From the NCBI GenBank assembly GCA_023386265.1, contig JAEWKA010000004.1, positions 434,001 through 498,000 on the forward strand: a DNA stretch of 64,000 nucleotides, given 5' to 3'. Each line of letters begins with the position of its first letter. Position 1 is the first letter of the stretch. Position numbers and translations under genes: made by a program. The stretch is from Bacillota bacterium (GTDB lineage: Bacteria; Bacillota; Clostridia; Oscillospirales; Oscillospiraceae). Shown here piece after piece: positions 59,579 to 64,000 of the stretch. The notes below the pieces were generated by a model that was not told the DNA's origin, made no database searches, and saw only the letters and a program-made list of their open reading frames with translations.

Positions 59579-59607
59579 ATGATATATGATATATTTCATG
59601 TTGTCAA
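59579..59607 (-). promoter_or_regulatory. promoter of the pseudopilin-glycosylase operon
   Basis: TTGACA, a 17-bp spacer and TATCAT on the minus strand, starting RNA near 59572. Confidence 0.55.
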
Positions 59608-59680
59608 GACAGAAGCAGGAACTATACACTATTTCACGGCAGTCATCAGCACAGCTTCTTTTTAGTATTCGCAAATAAAA

Positions 59681-59706
59681 CGTGGCAGGAGCAAGCCCCC
59701 GCCACG
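59681..59706 (-). terminator. terminator of the threonine synthase operon
   Basis: CGTGGC/GCCACG plus further GG/CC pairs inside, followed on the minus strand by TTTTATTTG. Confidence 0.65.
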
Positions 59707-59745
59707 CGCGTAAGTGAAACTGAAATCACTCTTGTTTAAAAGCTA

Positions 59746-60990
59746 TTAATCTTCGGGCATGATCCCGTTTGTCTCGAAAGCGCTTATAAGAGCGGACATA
59801 TCGGGCTTAATCAAAATCGGCGGCTTTGTCGCCTTGATTGCGTTGTCGACGTCCTTGAGTCCGTTGCCCGTTACAATCGAGACAACAGTTGCGTCTTTCG
59901 GAATAAGACCCTGTTCGCAAGCCTTCTTGAGTCCTGCAGCACCTGTGACTCCGGCCGGTTCGCCAAAGACTCCGCAGGTCGTGCCAAGTAGCTTCTGGGC
60001 AGCCATAATCTCCTCGTCAGTCACGTTTACGACGATGCCGTTCGACTCGGTTATGGCGTTAAGCGCCTTGTCTGGATTGCGCGGAACACCGACGGCGATG
60101 GAATCGGCCAGAGTGTTTTCCTCCATTGGGTACCAGGGCTTCTTTTCAGCTATAGCGCGGTTTAAGGGGCAGCAGCCTGAAGCCTGAACGGAGATAAGTC
60201 TTGGAAGCCTGTCGATAAGGCCTAGCGCGTATAAATCCTTGAAGCCTTTCCAGACGCCCGCAATAGTGCAGCCATCGCCAACGGAAAGAGCGACATAGTC
60301 GGGGCACTCCCAATTGAGCTGTTCGCCGATTTCGAGCGCTACGGTCTTTTTGCCTTCCGAAAGATAAGGGTTGATGGCGGCGTTTCTGTTATACCAGCCC
60401 CACTTTTTGATGGCCTCGGCAGATATTTTGAAGGTGTCCTCGTAGCTGCCGTCGACCGAAACGACATTGGCCCCGAAGGTGATGAGCTGTGCAACCTTGC
60501 CCTTAGGCGCGCGGGACGGCACGAAGATATAGGTCTTAAGGCCCGCGGCTGCCGCGTTGCCGGCGAGGGATGATGCCGCGTTGCCGGTCGAGGAGCAGGC
60601 GATTACCGGGGCTTTCGCCTCAATTGCCTTTGCGACCGCCATAGCGGAGGCTCTGTCCTTCAAAGAGGACGTGGGATTGAGTCCGTCGTCCTTGATAAAG
60701 AGCTTTTTGATGCCGAGAATATCCGCAAGTCTCTGTGCCTCGTACAAGGGGGACCAGCCCACTCTGAGCGGAGTGTTGGGCGTGTCCTCTTCAACGGGAA
60801 GGACCTCGCGATAGCGCCACATCGAATAATCCGTTCTATTTTTTAGAACGTCCTTTGTGAGCTTCTTTTTTATATTTTCGTAGTCGTATATGATATCGAG
60901 AATGCCGCCGCAGGAGCAGTTTTCGAGATTTGGAACTGCCTCGTACTCTTTACCGCACTTAACGCAGCGGGCACATATCACGTTTTTCAT
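59746..60990 (-). CDS. thrC: threonine synthase (PLP-dependent)
   Basis: The protein has 414 residues. An N-terminal zinc-finger-like segment (CARCVKCGKEYEAVPNLENC then CGG) is followed by the PLP domain. The Schiff-base lysine is in SSLKDRASA and the phosphate-binding region includes ACSSTGNAASSLAG. It converts O-phosphohomoserine to threonine. The zinc-ribbon form occurs in threonine synthases of archaea and Clostridia; cysteate synthase-like relatives exist, so the substrate is likely but not certain. It follows another fold-type II PLP gene by 20 bases. Confidence 0.85.
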   Translation of the reverse strand: MKNVICARCVKCGKEYEAVPNLENCSCGGILDIIYDYENIKKKLTKDVLKNRTDYSMWRYREVLPVEEDTPNTPLRVGWSPLYEAQRLADILGIKKLFIKDDGLNPTSSLKDRASAMAVAKAIEAKAPVIACSSTGNAASSLAGNAAAAGLKTYIFVPSRAPKGKVAQLITFGANVVSVDGSYEDTFKISAEAIKKWGWYNRNAAINPYLSEGKKTVALEIGEQLNWECPDYVALSVGDGCTIAGVWKGFKDLYALGLIDRLPRLISVQASGCCPLNRAIAEKKPWYPMEENTLADSIAVGVPRNPDKALNAITESNGIVVNVTDEEIMAAQKLLGTTCGVFGEPAGVTGAAGLKKACEQGLIPKDATVVSIVTGNGLKDVDNAIKATKPPILIKPDMSALISAFETNGIMPED

Positions 60991-61010
60991 TGTTGCCTCC
61001 AGAAGTGGCG

Positions 61011-62489
61011 TTATATATTTTTGATAAGACCCGTTTCCTCATTGAACTCGTTAATGAGCTCGTCAAGCTGTTTAGCCTGACCGTGGATGGATTCCCATGT
61101 GTGCTCTGTGTCATACCAGAGGGCGTTGATTTCCTCGTAGGTTTTGCCCTGCTGCTCGACCCACGTGTAGTACTTAAGGTTATGGACTCTCTTGCGCTCT
61201 GCATAGGTGAGCTCAAGCAGGTTATCCGTACGAACGCCGAGCATGTGCAGGTTGTGGTCGACAGCGGCAGCCTTATCGCTGTACTCGCCGTGTGCTACGC
61301 GTAGCTCTTCGATTCTGGAACCGTACATAACAGCGGAGTCAGTCAGAACTGTTGCGACTACGTCGTGCTCAGTCAGTTCATAGTACTTTGCCATCTTTAT
61401 GCAGCAAAGGACGTTTGCAATGCCGGAGATGCCGAGCCATGTGAGCTTTTCGATGAGTTCCTTGGAAAGTCCGAGTTCCTCTGCAAGATATTTCTGGCCT
61501 TCGGGAGTATTGAAAAGACGAAGCAGTCTCTGGCTATCTTCATCGTCGATGGCAATCGCCATATCCGTATTCTTAACATTGTGAATCCAAGGAATGTGCT
61601 TATCGCCGATACCTTCAATTCTGTGACCGCCAAAACCGTTGTCCAAAACAGTCGGGCACTGGAGAGCCTCGCCAACGGCGAGCTTCAGGTGCGGATACTG
61701 CTCCTTAAGGTAGTCGCCACTCGCCATAGTTCCGGCAGATCCGGAGGTGAAGCATGCACCTGCGAAATGGTCGCCGGGACGCTTGATGCTTTCAAACACA
61801 TCAGCCAAAGCGTTTCCTGTTACCTGATAGTGCCAGAGGTAATTGCCCATTTCCTCGAACTGGTTGAAGATCATAACGTCGTCGCGTGTATTTTTCAGTT
61901 CCCAAGTCTTGTCGAAAATCTCCTTGACGTTCGACTCGCAGCCCGGAGTTGCGATAACTTCGCCGGCAATCTTGGAAAGCCAGTCAAATCTCTCACGGCT
62001 CATCTCTGCGGGTAGGATAGCAATGGAGTCGACAGCTAGAAGTTTGGAGTTGAAAGCTCCGCCACGGCAATAGTTGCCTGTAGACGGCCAAACGGCTTTT
62101 TGACGAGTCGCGTCGAACTGGCCTGTGACAAGTCTCGGTGCGAGGCAGCCGAAGGAAGCGCCGACCTTGTGGCAGCCGGTGGGAAACCATTTTCCGGCCA
62201 TGCAGACAATACGCGCGGGTACTCCTGTAAGCTCAGGAGGCAGTTCAACAAAGTTCGGCACATTGTTATAGAGACCGCCGTGCTCTTTTGGCTCGTTTTT
62301 CCATGTAATACGGAACAGGTTTAGGGGATTAACTTCCCACAAGCCCACATTTTTGAGCTTCTCACGAATACGCTCCGGTACTTTTTCCGGATTTTTCATC
62401 TGCTCGTATGTGGGAATGATAACATTGTTTTCTTTTGCCTTGCGAATGTTGTTTTTTAGGTTTTCACGATTAATGCTTAGATCTATCAT
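61011..62489 (-). CDS. fold-type II PLP-dependent enzyme, substrate unknown
   Basis: The protein has 492 residues from the ATG at 62489 (site TTGGGGGAT). The PLP lysine is probably in PTGCHKVGASFG, an unusual context compared with the SxxKxR motif of threonine synthase. The TSGSAGTMASGDYLKE region binds the phosphate, and STGNYCRGGAF resembles the asparagine loop of cysteine synthase-like enzymes. The N- and C-terminal extensions are long. It sits first in an operon with thrC. It may be a lyase or synthase of hydroxy or sulfur amino acids; the reaction cannot be named. Confidence 0.8.
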   Translation of the reverse strand: MIDLSINRENLKNNIRKAKENNVIIPTYEQMKNPEKVPERIREKLKNVGLWEVNPLNLFRITWKNEPKEHGGLYNNVPNFVELPPELTGVPARIVCMAGKWFPTGCHKVGASFGCLAPRLVTGQFDATRQKAVWPSTGNYCRGGAFNSKLLAVDSIAILPAEMSRERFDWLSKIAGEVIATPGCESNVKEIFDKTWELKNTRDDVMIFNQFEEMGNYLWHYQVTGNALADVFESIKRPGDHFAGACFTSGSAGTMASGDYLKEQYPHLKLAVGEALQCPTVLDNGFGGHRIEGIGDKHIPWIHNVKNTDMAIAIDDEDSQRLLRLFNTPEGQKYLAEELGLSKELIEKLTWLGISGIANVLCCIKMAKYYELTEHDVVATVLTDSAVMYGSRIEELRVAHGEYSDKAAAVDHNLHMLGVRTDNLLELTYAERKRVHNLKYYTWVEQQGKTYEEINALWYDTEHTWESIHGQAKQLDELINEFNEETGLIKNI

Positions 62490-62540
62490 TTTTTTATCCC
62501 CCAATTATATTCGAATTTTCAAAAGGGTCATCTTTTTCTT

Positions 62541-62569
62541 ATAATAGCATGTTCGGACCTTAATGGCAA
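62541..62569 (-). promoter_or_regulatory. promoter of the PLP enzyme-thrC operon
   Basis: TTGCCA, a 17-bp spacer and TATTAT on the minus strand, about 50 bases upstream of the start codon. Confidence 0.5.
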
Positions 62570-62715
62570 TGCTTTATTAAAAATTTTTAGCTGTTCTAAA
62601 TAATTTTTTGATTATTTCATATGGGAACAGTGTGTAGATTACATTACAATTTAAAATCCTTGTAAGACTCTTCCATCCATGACGTTGGCAACTTTATTTT
62701 GCAGCAAATTAACTC

Positions 62716-62755
62716 AAATACTCCGGCAAAGGTTATGTACCCTGCCGGAGTATTT
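62716..62755 (-). terminator. terminator after the SLH protein gene
   Basis: A 13-bp stem (AAATACTCCGGCA and complement, 14-nt loop) beginning 11 bases after the stop codon; the T-tail is short. Confidence 0.65.
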
Positions 62756-62766
62756 GAATTTCAATT

Positions 62767-64000
62767 TTAAATTAGTCCAGATTTTTGTAGCAGGCGCTGA
62801 ACCATAACAGCAACTTCCGCACGAGTCACATAATCTTTCGGTGAAATCGTTGTAGTGGTTGTTCCGTTTACAACTCCAGCTTTGAGGCAGGCAGCTACAC
62901 TAGCCTTTGCGTAATCAGAGACTGCCGCTCCATCTGAATACTTTGAAATGAGATCGTTCATTTCAAAGTCTGTCAGATTTACACTTAGACCTGTAAACTT
63001 CATTGCTCGAGCCAGTATCGCCATCGCCTGCTCGCGGGTTATCGTATCGTTCGGGCCATAAGATGCGCTGTCATAGCCAGTTATGAGCGAGTATGCCGTA
63101 GCGGTGTCGACATAACCGTTAAACCAGTCTGTCATACTTACATCTGCAAAGCTGCTCTCTGTCGTGCCCTTCTGTAAGCCCATCGCTCTCACGACTATCG
63201 CTGCAAACTCCGCTCTCGTGATGCTTCTGCCAGGCTCGTATATATTGCTTCCTACGCCGGTTACGACCATTCTTGAGCCCATGTCGTTGATTGCTGCCTG
63301 TGCCCAATAATTTACTACATCAGTAAATTCGATGGGATTCCAAATTACTGAATATGTACTGTTCGTCAGACTGTTTATCTTTGCGTAGTATTTTCCGCCT
63401 ACTGAAACTATTTGTGTAGGCACGTGGCTGAAGGTTCCATCGGCATTAAGCACTATGCCCGTCGTTACCTTGCTTGGGTCAATTCCGTCCGGAATCGCAA
63501 CAGTACGCTCGACATAGCCGTTAAACCTGCTAACATCTACTGTCTTGTCGCCGCTAGTGCAGGTAATGGTGAACTCCACCGGCTTCACAACCAACTGATA
63601 GTTGCCCTTGTTAGCCGTGTCCTCAATTATCTTGACCGTATCCGCTGTAGGTTCGGCTATTGATACGCTCACCTTGATGTCCTTGAGTGCGACCTGTGAG
63701 CCCAGTTGCGCCGATACGCTGTCGATGTTAATCTGGGACGCAGGCAGAGTATAGGTGACAGTGTCGGTCCTGATTTCGAGCGTCGCTTCCTTCTGCTCCA
63801 TATTCTTGACCGTCTGACCGCTCAGCTCTCCGACTGTGACATCGGAACCCGAACTCGGTAATGTTACGGTCGGCTTTTCGCCGCTGCTCTCAAGTATTTT
63901 GTCAAGCTTTGTATCGTCGACCTTTACCGTTATCACGGTCTGACCGCCGGAGGTGATGGATGTGCTAGACGTTCCCGCGTCCTGCTTCTGACCGTTGACC
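62767..64000 (-). CDS. S-layer homology domain protein (partial, N-terminus off the right edge)
   Basis: The frame is open to base 64000, giving the last 410 or so residues; the GTG at 63936 is internal, not a start. The visible N-part is a beta-rich region with VTLPSSGSDVTVGELSGQTV and TLPASQINIDSV. The C-terminus has three SLH domains (FTDVVNYWAQAAINDMGSRMVV..., FADVSMTDWFNGYVDTATAYSLI..., and the last ending EVAVMVQRLLQKSG). It is a cell-wall-anchored surface protein; what lies upstream is not visible. Confidence 0.9.
   Translation of the reverse strand, partial: VNGQKQDAGTSSTSITSGGQTVITVKVDDTKLDKILESSGEKPTVTLPSSGSDVTVGELSGQTVKNMEQKEATLEIRTDTVTYTLPASQINIDSVSAQLGSQVALKDIKVSVSIAEPTADTVKIIEDTANKGNYQLVVKPVEFTITCTSGDKTVDVSRFNGYVERTVAIPDGIDPSKVTTGIVLNADGTFSHVPTQIVSVGGKYYAKINSLTNSTYSVIWNPIEFTDVVNYWAQAAINDMGSRMVVTGVGSNIYEPGRSITRAEFAAIVVRAMGLQKGTTESSFADVSMTDWFNGYVDTATAYSLITGYDSASYGPNDTITREQAMAILARAMKFTGLSVNLTDFEMNDLISKYSDGAAVSDYAKASVAACLKAGVVNGTTTTTISPKDYVTRAEVAVMVQRLLQKSGLI

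Larger units (their letters stand above)
59346..59745. other. intergenic region with a long pseudopilin leader
   Basis: This 400-base stretch contains a promoter (59579-59607) that implies a leader of about 215-225 nt for the pseudopilin gene, and the terminator of the threonine synthase operon (59681-59706). A GC-rich hairpin-like stretch (GCGG, GGG / CCC, CCGC) lies near 59370-59395. I could not match the leader to a known riboswitch class and see no gene. Confidence 0.5.

Overview
The window reads as a chromosomal segment of a spore-forming, low-to-mid-GC anaerobic firmicute, most likely an Oscillospirales/Clostridia member. The reasons are a SigH-type sigma factor, SpoIIM and SpoIID/LytB proteins, S-layer-homology (SLH) surface proteins, Clostridia-type families (TIGR04086, DUF4330, YerC, DUF1858), strong AGGAGG ribosome binding sites and many long bidirectional terminator hairpins. 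Most of it is core genome. There is no prophage, CRISPR array, IS element or rRNA operon.

Layout. 1-9.3 kb: a DEAD-box RNA helicase running off the left edge, with a terminator-like hairpin in its leader; a membrane diguanylate cyclase; a CoA-transferase divergent from a LysR regulator; an alpha/beta hydrolase; a frameshifted PH-like membrane gene; tRNA-Arg; a phenylacetate-CoA ligase/ACT pair; and a 34-residue ORF with its own terminator. 9.5-14.6 kb: a complete branched-chain amino acid ABC importer (livKHMGF) whose leader also carries a terminator-like hairpin. 14.6-20.1 kb: glycosyltransferase, DUF4330, O-antigen-ligase-like protein, ECF S component and an ABC-F protein. 20.2-27.9 kb (minus): zinc ribbon, SigH-like sigma, glmM, ruvCAB, xerD, spoIIM, TIGR04086, yajC. 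27.9-31.9 kb: tgt, queA and SpoIID. 32-35 kb (plus): asd-dapA-dapB for lysine/diaminopimelate. 35-39.5 kb: an SLH-SH3-SGNH surface protein, NfeD/SPFH pair and purA.

39.6-45.1 kb: yerC, a methyltransferase, hslO, a five-tRNA cluster (Val, Asp, Phe, Gly, Cys) whose spacers all fold, an AT-rich orphan gene, DUF1858, trmK and a Nif3-family gene. 45-50.4 kb (minus): CDF metal exporter, AlkD-like plus Ogt alkylation repair, HAD, VOC, ThpR and DUF4405 proteins. 50.6-57.3 kb is a ligand-sensing neighbourhood: two AraC/GyrI-type regulators around a radical-SAM gene, an ABC-2 exporter with a tandem-HTH MerR regulator, and a yjdF gene behind a structured leader that fits a yjdF-motif riboswitch. 57.3-64 kb: MBL hydrolase, family-6-type DNA glycosylase coupled to an orphan pseudopilin, threonine synthase with a second PLP enzyme, and the C-terminal part of another SLH protein.

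The main points for follow-up are regulatory: two leader terminators, internal ribosome binding sites at the domain junction of both AraC/GyrI paralogues, folded tRNA spacers, a homopolymeric frameshift, a yajC with a lipobox, and shared sequence motifs around the tandem MerR gene. I found no clear multi-gene system of an unknown kind.
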